Shown here: positions 45,666-54,106 of the stretch, piece by piece | How positions within the stretch are numbered: the stretch's first letter is position 1 | How the letters are laid out: each line of letters starts with the position of its first letter | Assembly: GCA_016714045.1 (NCBI GenBank) | Contig: JADJNY010000001.1 | Coordinates: 682,001 to 746,000, forward strand | Length of the DNA: 64,000 nucleotides | Source: Planctomycetota bacterium | GTDB lineage: Bacteria > Planctomycetota > UBA1135 > GCA-002686595 | Reading direction: 5' to 3' | Program-made: the position numbers and the translations under genes | The notes under the pieces: model-generated | Seen by the model: only the letters and a program-made list of their open reading frames with translations | The model's database searches: none | What the model was told of the DNA's origin: nothing

Positions 45666-46073
45666 ATGAATCGCCCCGCAGGATCGGATACGACGACCGA
45701 AGGCATCCGCGTGATCGCGGAGGCGACGTTCCTGCCGGAGGACTCCGAGCCGGAGCAGCACCAGTTCGTCTACGCGTACCGCATCCGCATGAAGAACGAG
45801 GGGACCCGCCGCGCGCGGCTCAAGTCGCGCCACTGGGTGATCCTCGACGCGGACAACAACCGCGAGGACGTCCGCGGCCCCGGCGTCGTCGGGAAGCACC
45901 CCGATCTGAAGCCCGGCGAGGAGTTCGAGTACACGAGCGGTTGCCCACTGCGCACGCGCTGGGGGACGATGGAGGGGACGTACCTCTTCGAGCGCGAGGA
46001 CGGCACGCCGTTCGAGGTCGCGGTCGGGCGCTTCTTCCTCGTCCCGTCCGTGACGGCGGACCTGACGCGCTGA
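45666..46073 (+). CDS. apaG: ApaG domain protein
   Basis: 135 residues, the size of ApaG. Motifs: VYAYRIRMKNEGTRRARLKS, RHWVILDADNNREDVRGPGV, VVGKHPDLKPGEEFEYTSGC and MEGTYLFEREDGTPFEVAVG, which together cover the fibronectin-III-like fold. ApaG was linked to cobalt/magnesium resistance in Salmonella and related domains occur in eukaryotic F-box and PolDIP2 proteins; its biochemical role is unclear. The sigma factor gene begins 6 bp after the stop, so the two may be cotranscribed. It is divergent from the candidate selenoprotein gene (108 bp). Confidence 0.92.
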   Translation: MNRPAGSDTTTEGIRVIAEATFLPEDSEPEQHQFVYAYRIRMKNEGTRRARLKSRHWVILDADNNREDVRGPGVVGKHPDLKPGEEFEYTSGCPLRTRWGTMEGTYLFEREDGTPFEVAVGRFFLVPSVTADLTR

Positions 46074-46078
46074 GCGCG

Positions 46079-46879
46079 ATGGATGCGCGCACGCCGCCCG
46101 CCGACGAGCCCGCGCGGCGAGCGGACGGCGTGGGCGACGCGGAAGGCCGCGCGCGCTCCGGTGCGGCGAACGCGAGCTTCCTCACGACGCGCTGGAGCCT
46201 CGTCCGCTCGATGCGCTCGGCCGACGACGTGCGCGTGCGCGCCGCGCTGGAGGACCTGTGCCGCGACTACTGGTACCCGCTCTACGCGTATCTGCGCCGG
46301 CGCGGGCTGGACTCGGAGCGCGCGGCGGACGTCGTGCAGGGCTTCTTCGCGCGGTTGATCGAGAAGCGCGACTTCGGCGAGCTCGCGCCCGAGCGCGGGC
46401 GCTTCCGCGCGTTCCTGCTCGCTGCGCTGCAGCACCATCTCTCGCACGAGCGCGAGAGGGAGCACGCGCAAAAGCGCGGCGGCGGCCGCGCGCACGTCTC
46501 GATCGATCCCAGGGACGCGGACTCGCGCTTCCAACTCGAGGCGCGCGGCGAGCTGTCGCCCGAGGGCGCGTTCGAGCGCGCGTGGGCGCTCGACCTCCTG
46601 GCGCGCGTGCTCGAGCTCCTGCGCGTCGAGTACGCCGAGGACGGCAAGGCCGCGCTCTTCGAGCGCATCAGGCCCGCGATCCAGGGCGGCGAGCTCGCGG
46701 ACGTGCCGCGCCTCGCGCGCGAGCTCGGCATGAGCGAAGGCGCGGTCAAGGTCGCGGGGACGCGCCTCCGCCGGCGGTACGGCGAGCGGCTGCGCGCGGC
46801 GATCGCGGACACGGTCGAGGACCCCGCGGACGTCGAGGACGAGCTGCGCGCGCTGCTCGCCGCGCTCGCGGCCCGGTGA
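46079..46879 (+). CDS. ECF-like RNA polymerase sigma factor of the planctomycete type
   Basis: 266 residues. Region 2: FLTTRWSLVRSMRSADD, DYWYPLYAYLRRRGLDSERA and DVVQGFFARLIEK (the D.vQ.vF helix); then FRAFLLAALQHHLSHERERE. Region 4: GGELADVPRLARELGMSEGA followed by VKVAGTRLRRRYGERLRAAI, a helix-turn-helix for the -35 element. A longer-than-usual linker between the two (residues 130-195) is common in the planctomycete ECF-like sigma factors found beside Ser/Thr kinases. A kinase gene follows after 101 bp, so phosphorylation control is a reasonable guess. No anti-sigma factor is seen. Confidence 0.85.
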   Translation: MDARTPPADEPARRADGVGDAEGRARSGAANASFLTTRWSLVRSMRSADDVRVRAALEDLCRDYWYPLYAYLRRRGLDSERAADVVQGFFARLIEKRDFGELAPERGRFRAFLLAALQHHLSHEREREHAQKRGGGRAHVSIDPRDADSRFQLEARGELSPEGAFERAWALDLLARVLELLRVEYAEDGKAALFERIRPAIQGGELADVPRLARELGMSEGAVKVAGTRLRRRYGERLRAAIADTVEDPADVEDELRALLAALAAR

Positions 46880-46980
46880 ACCGGGTGGGCGCCGCCCGCC
46901 TTCGGAGCCGATCCTGCACGAACGGGCGATCCGGCGTGTAACCTCGTCCGCGCGTTCTGTCTGGTTCGGACGGAGGCCGT

Positions 46981-48885
46981 ATGAGCATCACGAAGAGCTG
47001 TCCGCGCTGTGGCGCGGGGTTGTCCGCACCCGAGGAGCTGCAGGGGCTGTGCGCAAGCTGCGTGCTCATCGCGGCGCTCGAGCCGAACGCGGAGGAGGGC
47101 GGAGAGCCCGCTCGACGTCCCGCGCCCTCGATCGAGGAGCTCGCACGGCACTTCCCCGACCTCGAGCTCCTCGAACTCGTCGGCCAGGGCGGAATGGGGG
47201 CCGTGTACCGCGTGCGGCAGACGAAGCTCGGGCGCGAGGCGGCGCTCAAGGTGCTCGCGCTCGACGCCGTCGCGACGCCCGCGTTCGGTGAGCGCTTCGA
47301 GCGCGAGGCGCGCACGCTCGCGTCGCTCGACCACGAGAACATCGTGCAGGTCTACGACGCGGGCCGCGCGGGGCCGTGGTGGTACCTCCTGATGGAGTAC
47401 GTCGACGGTGTCTCGCTGCGCCAGATGATCCGCGCGCACGAGGTCGACCCGCGCACGGCGCTCGCGCTCGTCGCCCAGGTGTGCGACGCGCTGCAGTGCG
47501 CGCACGACCACGGCGTCGTGCACCGCGACATCAAGCCCGAGAACGTCCTCGTCGACCGCAAGGGCCGCGCGAAGATCCTCGACTTCGGCCTCGCGAAGTT
47601 GCTCGGGCGCGAGCCGCGCACGGGGACGCTGACGGAGACGGGCCAGGTGATGGGCACGCCGCGCTACATGGCGCCCGAGCAATGGGAGCGCCCGCTGAGC
47701 GTCGACCACCGCGCGGACATCTACTCGATCGGCGTCGTGTTCTACGAGCTGCTCACGGGCGAGCTCCCGATCGGCGCGTTCGCGCTGCCGTCGCAGAAGG
47801 GCGCCCCTGACGCGCGCGTCGACTCCGTCGTGATGAAGACGCTCGCGAAGGAGCCGGAGCGTCGCTACCAACACGCGAGCGAGGTGCGCACGGCGGTGCG
47901 CTCGATCGAGAGCACGCCGCCGCCGCTCGCGGCGCCGACGCGCGCGGCGGACGAAGCGCCGGTGCGGAAGAATGACCTGAAGCGCGTCGCGTGGATCGCG
48001 CTCAGCATGGCGGGGTGCGTGACGCTGCTCCTGATTCCCTTGGGCGGGCTCATGCTCTTCACCGCGCGGCTGGACTCCACGCAGGAGGCGCAGGTCCGGG
48101 CCGCGCACGAGGCGATGGCCGCGCACGAGGCGCTGGCCGAGCAGATGGCGCTGGCGGAGGCCGCGCGACGCGAGGCTGAGCTTTCGGAAACGCCGAACCG
48201 CGCGAACGAGCCGACCGCGCGCATCGAGGGGCGCGTGTCCCGTTCAGCGCTCATGGGCAAGGTCGGCTCCGCGCCGCGGATCGACCGTGCTCGCGCTCGT
48301 TCTCTGCACTGGACGGACGATCAGATGGACCTCGCGGACGCGATGGCCGACCTCGCGTGGTGCCTGAACCTGTCGCGTGCGGAGAGCTCCGTCGAGGCCG
48401 TCTCCGCGGAGGGCGCGACCGTGCGCTTCGTGCTCCGTGCGCAGCCGGAGGTCCATCGGGCTCACCAGCGTCTGCTCGAAGCCGTTTCGCACTGCGCCAC
48501 CACGGGCATCGAGCGCGGCGGGCGAGACGGCGCGACGGTCGTCACGGGTTACTCGTTTGCTGGCGAGGGCTTCTCGGTCCTGGTCGATGCGACAGATGTC
48601 GTCCGGTGGTCGATCGACACGGACGCGCTCGAGGTCGCGGCGCGCGCGGCCGCGAGGACGAACGCACCGCTCGCGGCTCCCGATCTCTCGTGGTTCTTCG
48701 CGTACACGGGGCTCGCGGCGTGGCCGAACTACGGCCTGGACGAATGGCGCGTGGAGGTCGAGCTGACGGACGAACCGCACGGCTGGGTCGAGCGCCAGGG
48801 CGCGCGCACCGAGCTCGACGCCGCGGCGCTGCGCGGGCCGTACCGCGTGTTGCTCGCCATCGCCCGCGAGCACCAACCGCGCTGA
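46981..48885 (+). CDS. Membrane Ser/Thr protein kinase with N-terminal zinc ribbon
   Basis: 634 residues. An N-terminal Cys4 ribbon (Cys7, 10, 24, 27: CPRCG...CASC) is followed by a Hanks-type kinase domain: VGQGGMGAVYRV loop, Lys90 in AALKVLAL, catalytic VVHRDIKPENVL (181-192), DFGLAKLL (201-208), GTPRYMAPEQW and ADIYSIGVVFYELLTGELP. A single membrane helix at about 333-356 (IALSMAGCVTLLLIPLGGLM) leads to an extracytoplasmic part with an Ala/Glu coiled coil and a unique C-terminal domain (WTDDQMDLADAMADLAWCLN), probably the sensor. It pairs with the sigma factor upstream; targets are unknown. Confidence 0.92.
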   Translation: MSITKSCPRCGAGLSAPEELQGLCASCVLIAALEPNAEEGGEPARRPAPSIEELARHFPDLELLELVGQGGMGAVYRVRQTKLGREAALKVLALDAVATPAFGERFEREARTLASLDHENIVQVYDAGRAGPWWYLLMEYVDGVSLRQMIRAHEVDPRTALALVAQVCDALQCAHDHGVVHRDIKPENVLVDRKGRAKILDFGLAKLLGREPRTGTLTETGQVMGTPRYMAPEQWERPLSVDHRADIYSIGVVFYELLTGELPIGAFALPSQKGAPDARVDSVVMKTLAKEPERRYQHASEVRTAVRSIESTPPPLAAPTRAADEAPVRKNDLKRVAWIALSMAGCVTLLLIPLGGLMLFTARLDSTQEAQVRAAHEAMAAHEALAEQMALAEAARREAELSETPNRANEPTARIEGRVSRSALMGKVGSAPRIDRARARSLHWTDDQMDLADAMADLAWCLNLSRAESSVEAVSAEGATVRFVLRAQPEVHRAHQRLLEAVSHCATTGIERGGRDGATVVTGYSFAGEGFSVLVDATDVVRWSIDTDALEVAARAAARTNAPLAAPDLSWFFAYTGLAAWPNYGLDEWRVEVELTDEPHGWVERQGARTELDAAALRGPYRVLLAIAREHQPR

Positions 48886-48983
48886 GCGACGTGGTCGTGA
48901 GCGCGAGTTCGCGGCCGATCGTGCGTCACCTCGCCGTCGATTCCCGTCTGAGCACGACGAACCCCGGCCCCAAGGAGGCCCCG

Positions 48984-49283
48984 ATGAACACTCCCATGGC
49001 ACCGATCGTCCCCCAGTCCGTCCCCGTGCGCTCCTCGAGCACCGCCGCGATCGTCGCGATCGTCGTCGCGTGCGTCGTCGGCGCGCTGCTCGTGGCCGGC
49101 GCGTTGCTCCTCGCGTTCCTGCTCTTCTTCGGCGTGAGCGTTCAGCGCTCACAGGCTGCGGAGGCCGCGCAGGCGCAGGCCCTGCAAGCCGAGCACGAGG
49201 CGCAGGCCGCGCGGGCGGCGGAGGAGGAGGCGCGGCGGCGCGCGGGAGCGGCGCCCCGCACGGAGCCCGCCCCGCGTCGCTGA
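48984..49283 (+). CDS. Small single-helix membrane protein with coiled-coil tail
   Basis: 99 residues, preceded by a strong ribosome-binding site AAGGAGG 6 bp before the ATG. A short Pro/Ser-rich start leads to one long hydrophobic helix (AIVAIVVACVVGALLVAGAL) and a charged, Ala/Glu/Gln-rich coiled-coil tail (EAAQAQALQAEHEAQAARAA) ending in basic Pro-rich sequence. No known family. It lies 98 bp after the kinase gene; the kinase also has a membrane helix followed by an Ala/Glu-rich segment (AHEAMAAHEALAEQMALAEA), so an interaction is conceivable but unproved. Confidence 0.7.
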   Translation: MNTPMAPIVPQSVPVRSSSTAAIVAIVVACVVGALLVAGALLLAFLLFFGVSVQRSQAAEAAQAQALQAEHEAQAARAAEEEARRRAGAAPRTEPAPRR

Positions 49284-49357
49284 CTGTGCCCGCCCCGCGA
49301 GCGCAATGCACCCGGTGCGCCGTGGTGCGCTTCCTCGCAGCGGGATAGCCTCTCGGG

Positions 49358-50809
49358 ATGCGTCTAGCCCTCCTCGCGACCTTCCTTCTGTCGGCGGCGT
49401 GCGCGAGCACGCACCCGAGCCCGCGTCCGAACGCTCCGTCGCCCTCGACACCCGCCTTCGACGCGCGCTTCACCGGCCGCACGCTCCGCTTCGACTACGT
49501 GCACTGCGGCACGGCGACCGAGGAGCACGTGGCGCCCGCCGCGTACCGACTCGAAGGCGAGTGGCCGGGCAGCCGCACGCGGCTCGTCGACGACACGGAC
49601 CTCGGCAAGTACCGCTTCCGCGTGTTCGACTCCGCGACGAAGACGGAGCTCTTCTCGCGCGGCTTCGCGAGCATCTACGGCGAGTGGGAGACGACCGGGC
49701 CCGCGAAGACGGGGTGGGGGAGCTTCGAGGAGTCGCAGCGCTTCCCTGAGCCGAAGACGCCGGCGACGCTCGCGCTCGAGAAGCGCGGCGACGACGGGAC
49801 GTTCCACGAGCTCTGGCGCGGCGACGTCGACCCCGCGAGCCGCTTCGTCGATCGTTCCGCTCTTCCGAGGAAGGGTGAGGTCATCCCGATCCGCGAGAAC
49901 GGCCCCGCCGCGAGCCACGTCGACCTGCTCGTCGTTGCCGACGGGTACACGGCGGAGAAGCGCGGCAAGTTCGTCGCGGACGTGAAGCGCCTGACGGACG
50001 TGCTCCTCTCGACCCAGCCCTTCGCGCGCAACGCCGCGCGCTTCAACGTGCGCGCGCTCTTCGTCGCGACGCCGGAGAGCGGCATCTCGAACCCGCGCAA
50101 GGGCGTGTGGCGCGACTCCGCGTTCGGCCTCTCGTTCAACGCCTTCGACAGCGACCGCTACGTGCTCACGTACGAGGACCGCACGCTGCGCGACGCGGCC
50201 GCGCAGGCCCCGTACGACGCGCTGATCCTGCTCTTCGACGAGCGCAAGTACGGCGGCGGCGGCATCTACAACCTCTGGGCGACCTGCGCCGCCGACACTG
50301 AGCCGGCGGCCTACGTCTTCGTCCACGAGTTCGGCCACAGCTTCGGCGGGCTCGCCGACGAGTACTACAGCTCGCAGGTCGCCTACGAGAGCACGGGCAA
50401 GCACGACGTCGAACCGTGGGAACCGAACGTGACCGCGCTGCTCGATCCCGCGAAGCTCAAGTGGAAGGACCTCGTCGCTGCGTCGACCCCGCTGCCCACG
50501 CCGTGGGACCAGACGGGCTACGACGCGATGGACGTCGCGTACCAGGCGAAGCGCAAGGCGATGATCGACGCCAAGGCGAGCGAGGAAGCGAGCGAGGCCT
50601 TGATGCGCGAGGTGAAGACGCAGAGCGCGCCGTTCCTCGCGCGCGAGCCGTACTTCGGGAAAGTCGGCGCGTTCGAGGGCGCGATGTACGAAGCGAAGGG
50701 CCTCTACCGGCCCGAAGCCGACTGCATCATGTTCACGCGCAACCCGACGACGTTCTGCAAGGTGTGCGAGCGCGCGCTCGAGCGCGTGATCCGGAGCTAC
50801 GTCGAGTGA
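49358..50809 (+). CDS. Lipoprotein M64 family (IgA peptidase-like) metallopeptidase
   Basis: 483 residues. A lipobox (FLLSAACAS, Cys15 at the cleavage site) suggests membrane attachment via lipid. Residues 40-160 form an N-terminal beta domain typical of M64 proteins (YRLEGEWPGSRTRLVDDTDL). The peptidase domain has SHVDLLVVADGYTAEKRGKF and the zinc site FVHEFGHSFGGLADEYYSS (HExxH plus downstream Asp/Glu), followed by CIMFTRNPTTFCKVCERAL with the family's conserved Cys. It should cleave extracellular proteins; despite the family name, no link to immunoglobulin is implied here. Confidence 0.9.
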   Translation: MRLALLATFLLSAACASTHPSPRPNAPSPSTPAFDARFTGRTLRFDYVHCGTATEEHVAPAAYRLEGEWPGSRTRLVDDTDLGKYRFRVFDSATKTELFSRGFASIYGEWETTGPAKTGWGSFEESQRFPEPKTPATLALEKRGDDGTFHELWRGDVDPASRFVDRSALPRKGEVIPIRENGPAASHVDLLVVADGYTAEKRGKFVADVKRLTDVLLSTQPFARNAARFNVRALFVATPESGISNPRKGVWRDSAFGLSFNAFDSDRYVLTYEDRTLRDAAAQAPYDALILLFDERKYGGGGIYNLWATCAADTEPAAYVFVHEFGHSFGGLADEYYSSQVAYESTGKHDVEPWEPNVTALLDPAKLKWKDLVAASTPLPTPWDQTGYDAMDVAYQAKRKAMIDAKASEEASEALMREVKTQSAPFLAREPYFGKVGAFEGAMYEAKGLYRPEADCIMFTRNPTTFCKVCERALERVIRSYVE

Positions 50810-50852
50810 GCGCGCGCCCGATCTCGTCCGCCGACCACCGAGTGCGCGCGCG

Positions 50853-51443
50853 ATGACCGCCGACCGTTCCGATCCGCGCGCGCTCCCGCCGGACGTCCCC
50901 GAGCCCGTCGACGACGGGGCGGCGAAGCACTTGCGCGGGGGAAAGCTCCCGCCGATCGAGCTCGCGTCGACGGAGGGCGACACGGTCAACCTCGCCGAGC
51001 TCGCGCGCTTCCCGCACGTGCTCTTCTTCTATCCGCGCACCGGGGTCCCCGGCGAACCGCCGGGGGAGACGTGGAACCGGCTCCCCGGCGCGCGCGGGTG
51101 CACGCCGCAGAGCCTCGGCTTCCGCGCGCTCCACGCGGAGTTCCAGCGCCGCGGCGTCGAGGTCTTCGGCGTCAGCACGCAGACGACCGAGTACCAACGC
51201 GCGTTCCGCGCGCGCGAGTCGATCCCGTTCCACTTCCTCTCGGACGCGGACCTCGCGCTCGCGCGCGGGATGAAGCTCCCGACGTTCGAGTTCCCCGTGG
51301 CGAGCGGGGGACCGACCACGCTCCTGAGGCGCATGGGGTGGTTCATCGACACGGGCGTGATCGAGGAGCTCTGGTATCCCGTGTTCCCACCGGATCAGCA
51401 CGCGCGACGCGTGCTCGACTGGCTCGACGCGCACCCGCGTTGA
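50853..51443 (+). CDS. Peroxiredoxin (AhpC/TSA family, 1-Cys)
   Basis: 196 residues. Thioredoxin-fold peroxidase: VLFFYPRTGVPGEPP, then the peroxidatic site GARGCTPQSLGFRALHAEFQ with Cys83 as the only Cys in the protein, and FGVSTQTTEYQRAFRARESI, FHFLSDADLALARGMKLPTF. The sequence most resembles bacterioferritin-comigratory-type peroxiredoxins (GCTPQS), but without a resolving Cys, so it would need an external thiol. The acidic, Pro-rich N-terminal 25 residues are an extension. It follows the M64 gene after 43 bp, likely in the same transcript. Confidence 0.87.
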   Translation: MTADRSDPRALPPDVPEPVDDGAAKHLRGGKLPPIELASTEGDTVNLAELARFPHVLFFYPRTGVPGEPPGETWNRLPGARGCTPQSLGFRALHAEFQRRGVEVFGVSTQTTEYQRAFRARESIPFHFLSDADLALARGMKLPTFEFPVASGGPTTLLRRMGWFIDTGVIEELWYPVFPPDQHARRVLDWLDAHPR

Positions 51444-51450
51444 GCACGCG

Positions 51451-51464
51451 GTCTTTGTAAAGAC
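51451..51464. terminator. Weak hairpin after the peroxiredoxin gene
   Basis: GTCTTT-GT-AAAGAC, six-base arms, 8 bp after the stop. It is the only AT-containing palindrome in the 88-bp gap before the DinB gene. Too short to be certain. Confidence 0.3.
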
Positions 51465-51531
51465 GCGCCGGCGCGCGCGTCCGCCGCGGGCTCGGTAGAC
51501 TCTGCGCGACTTCCGCACCGGAGACCACACC

Positions 51532-52227
51532 ATGAACGCATCGAGCCCGACCACGAACCCGCACGACCGTTACCTCGCCGCGCTCGGCGACCGCAAGCCC
51601 ATCGCCGCGCTGGAGAAAGCGATCAAGCGCGCCGGCAAGCTGATCAAAGGCCGCTCCGAGAAGGAGCTCGCGTGGAAGCCCGCGCCGGACAAGTGGTCGG
51701 TGAAGGAGATCCTCGCGCACCAGGCGGACGGCGAGGTCATCCTCGGCGCGCGCCTGCGCTTCGCCGCGGCGATGGACAACCCGCCGATCCCCGCGTACGA
51801 CGAGAACCTGTTCGTCGCGCGCCTCGGCCTCGAGAAGCGGAAGACGAAGGCCTTCCTCGCGGCGTGGGAGCGCGCACGCGAGCTCAACCTCGACCTCCTC
51901 GCGCGGCTCCCGAAGGAAGCGTTCGCACGCACCGGGATCCACGCCGAGCGCGGCCCCGAGTCGGTCGAGCTCATGGTCCGCCGCGCAGCCGGCCACGATC
52001 TCCTGCACGACGCGCAGATCGAGCGCACGCTCGCCGGCTGCGACGCAGCGCGGCGCGAGCGCAAGCAGGCGAAGAAGGCCGCGCGCAAGGCGCTCGAAGC
52101 GCAGGAGGCCGCGCGCAAGGCGGCGAAGAAGGCCAAGAAGGACGGCGCCCGGAAGAAGGACGTCCTCGAGCCGAAGCCCGCCAAGAAGAGCGAGAAGAAG
52201 GCTGATCCCGTGCTCTCGGCGCGGTGA
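51532..52227 (+). CDS. DinB-like four-helix protein with Lys/Ala-rich tail
   Basis: 231 residues. Residues 1-165 are DinB/YfiT-like: LAWKPAPDKWSVKEILAHQA with the first metal-ligand His, a central helix, and MVRRAAGHDLLHDAQIERTL with two more His. Bacterial members bind a divalent metal, and several are thiol-dependent transferases. Residues 175-231 are an Ala/Lys-rich tail (KQAKKAARKALEAQEAARKA) of histone-like composition, which might bind nucleic acid or be disordered. The last codons (VLSAR-stop) belong to the first unit of a degenerate 49-bp tandem repeat. Confidence 0.85.
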   Translation: MNASSPTTNPHDRYLAALGDRKPIAALEKAIKRAGKLIKGRSEKELAWKPAPDKWSVKEILAHQADGEVILGARLRFAAAMDNPPIPAYDENLFVARLGLEKRKTKAFLAAWERARELNLDLLARLPKEAFARTGIHAERGPESVELMVRRAAGHDLLHDAQIERTLAGCDAARRERKQAKKAARKALEAQEAARKAAKKAKKDGARKKDVLEPKPAKKSEKKADPVLSAR

Positions 52228-52386
52228 GCGGCCCCGCGAACGGAGGAGGCCCGACTCCGCGCTCTCGGCGCGGTGCACGGCCCTCGCAAGCAACACCGGC
52301 CGACCCCGTGAGATCGGCGCCGTGCGCGGCGTCGCGAGCAGAGGGGGCCGACTCGGTGCTCTCGACGCAGTGAGCAGCGCCGTGCG
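52212..52386. repeat. Degenerate 49-bp tandem repeat, 3.5 copies
   Basis: Units start at 52212, 52261, 52310 and 52358 with GCTCTCGGCGCGGTG-like heads and GGCCGACTC-like tails. The first unit contains the DinB stop codon, so the array seems to have grown from the gene's 3' end; later copies have diverged by roughly a quarter of their bases. Confidence 0.75.
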
Positions 52387-52388
52387 CT

Positions 52389-52416
52389 TGGACGTGCTCG
52401 TGGGCGAGCACGTCCA
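52389..52416. terminator. Hairpin between convergent DinB and topoisomerase VI A genes
   Basis: Perfect 12-bp arms (TGGACGTGCTCG / CGAGCACGTCCA) with a TGGG loop, 14 bp from the top6A stop. Suited to stop transcription from both sides. Confidence 0.7.
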
Positions 52417-52430
52417 GGCGGCGCGTCCGA

Positions 52431-53588
52431 TCAGGGGAGGAAGCTCTTCCGGTTCGCGAGCTTCCGCGGCAGGTATTCCTCGATCACGAAGTTGAGTCCC
52501 CACTTCGCGAGGGCCTGCTGCTCGGCGCGCACGCCCATCTTGAGCAGCTGCTCGATCGCCTTCTGCCACGGCTTGTGGGCCTGGAAGAACGGGTCGTTCT
52601 TCAGCGCGTCCTTCGCGCGCTTGATGTCGACCTCCTGCAGCTTGTGCGTCGCGTCCTCGAGCTTGAAGTCGTAGATGTCCTGGGGCGTCAACCCGAGGAA
52701 CTGCGCGCGCGGCACGCAGAAGAACTGGTTGATGTGCGCCGCGTTGCCGGAGCCGACCTTCAGCGTGCGGTAGATGTTCGCGATGCCGTACGGATCGCAG
52801 TCGACGAAGGCGTAGACGGGGAGCTTCTTCTCGTCGGACAGCCGGCGGATGAAGCGCCGGCACGCGCGCGAAGGAACGCCGGCGGTCGAGATCAGGATGC
52901 AGTCCGACGTGCGCCAGAACTTGTGCTCGTTCAGGCGCTCGTACATGCCGCCCGTTTCGATCGCGAGGACGAACTTCGCGTTCGTGCGGAACTGCAGGCG
53001 CTCGACGTCGGAGGGGATGGAGTAGGAACCCGAGGCGAAGCGCGTGCAGTCGATCTCGACCTCCGCGCCCGTCTCGCGGTCGCGGTCGATCACGACGAGG
53101 TTGCCGGCGACGGCGCCGCCGTGCTCCTCGGGGCGATAGCGCAGCTGCTCGCGCGTCAGGCCGTCGAGGCTCGCGAGCGCTTCGATGTCGTCCATCGCCG
53201 CATCGGACTCGGGCTGTTCGTTGAACTTGGCCTCGCCCCAGTTCTTCGAGACGTAATAGGCTTCTCGCTTCGTCGCGTGGTCGTCGTTCTCGATCATGTC
53301 CTTGCTCACGGACATGAGGCGCAGCGTCTGCGCGAAGTTCTTGACCGTGTTCACGGTCAGCGTGCGGCCGGTCGTGCCGCGTCCGAGCTCGAAGTAGCCG
53401 ACCTTCGTGTCGTACTTCACGTTCGACAGCGAGCGCGTCGGGAAGCGCATCTCGGGCAGCGTGCGCGCGAGGATCTTCGACTGCACTTTCTGCGCGGTGT
53501 TCTCGATCAGCTTGAGCGTCCGCTGGTCGAGCTCGGTCAGCTTGTAGGTGCGCTTCTTGGGGTCGGCGTCGGGCTTCTTCTTGGCCAT
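52431..53588 (-). CDS. top6A: DNA topoisomerase VI subunit A (Spo11-like)
   Basis: 385 residues, the normal length. The winged-helix CAP domain has the catalytic tyrosine in KREAYYVSKN (compare TLREvYY.S of archaeal enzymes), and the Toprim domain has FVLAIETGGMYERL (metal-binding Glu) and YAFVDCDPYGIANIY (DxD). ILISTAGVPSRACRRFIRRL between them is a family hallmark. With subunit B it makes an ATP-dependent type IIB topoisomerase. Start at 53588 gives a basic leader (MAKKKPDADPKKRTYKL). Subunit B is 4 kb upstream on the same strand with one gene between; in archaea the two are usually adjacent. Confidence 0.93.
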   Translation of the reverse strand: MAKKKPDADPKKRTYKLTELDQRTLKLIENTAQKVQSKILARTLPEMRFPTRSLSNVKYDTKVGYFELGRGTTGRTLTVNTVKNFAQTLRLMSVSKDMIENDDHATKREAYYVSKNWGEAKFNEQPESDAAMDDIEALASLDGLTREQLRYRPEEHGGAVAGNLVVIDRDRETGAEVEIDCTRFASGSYSIPSDVERLQFRTNAKFVLAIETGGMYERLNEHKFWRTSDCILISTAGVPSRACRRFIRRLSDEKKLPVYAFVDCDPYGIANIYRTLKVGSGNAAHINQFFCVPRAQFLGLTPQDIYDFKLEDATHKLQEVDIKRAKDALKNDPFFQAHKPWQKAIEQLLKMGVRAEQQALAKWGLNFVIEEYLPRKLANRKSFLP

Positions 53589-54057
53589 GGAGTGGATCCG
53601 TCGGTGAGCGTGGAGCGGAACGCCTAGGTAGAGGATCCCAGGATGCGATGCAAGCGTCACGCTCCGCGGGGTAGCGGACCGATTGCGTGAGCCGACGCGC
53701 AGCGTCACGGACATCGAGGAGGTTCGCGCCTGCATCGGCATCGCGCTCGCTGAGCCCCGCACAGGCGCAGCCGTGCGCTCACGGATACCCAGGCGCATCC
53801 CTTTGCTCGCTGATGCACCGGCGCAGCCCTGTGCTCGCGGAGCGCTGCGCTCGTTCCGTTCGAATGGCCGTTGCCGCCGGAATCGCGGACTCGGTGCGCC
53901 GGCCGTCGCGGCGGAGACCCTGACTCCGTGGCTCTCCGGGACGCACTCCGCGACGACGGTTGAGACGTTGCGCGGCGCGCGCCGCGCGCTGTGCGCTGTG
54001 CGCTGTGCGCCACCGAGGCTCCGCGCGACTCGTCCGCGTCCCCTGGAAACGAAACGA
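53589..54057. other. Intergenic region upstream of top6A, degenerate repeats
   Basis: About 470 bp without a supported gene. It should include the top6A promoter; no clear -10/-35 is seen. Between 53740 and 53850 an imperfect duplication of about 60 bp is visible (CTCGCTGAGCC.. and CTCGCTGATGC.., both followed by a GGCGCAGCC-like core). Confidence 0.45.
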
Positions 54058-54085
54058 GCGCGGGGCCGCTTTCGCGACCCCGCGC
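54058..54085 (-). terminator. Intrinsic terminator of the secreted repeat protein
   Basis: 8-bp arms GCGCGGGG / CCCCGCGC around a 12-base loop that can pair further; on the minus strand it is followed by TCGTTTCGTTTCC, a T-rich tail. 22 bp from the stop codon. Confidence 0.75.
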
Positions 54086-54106
54086 CCTGTTGTCGAAGGC
54101 TCTAGA

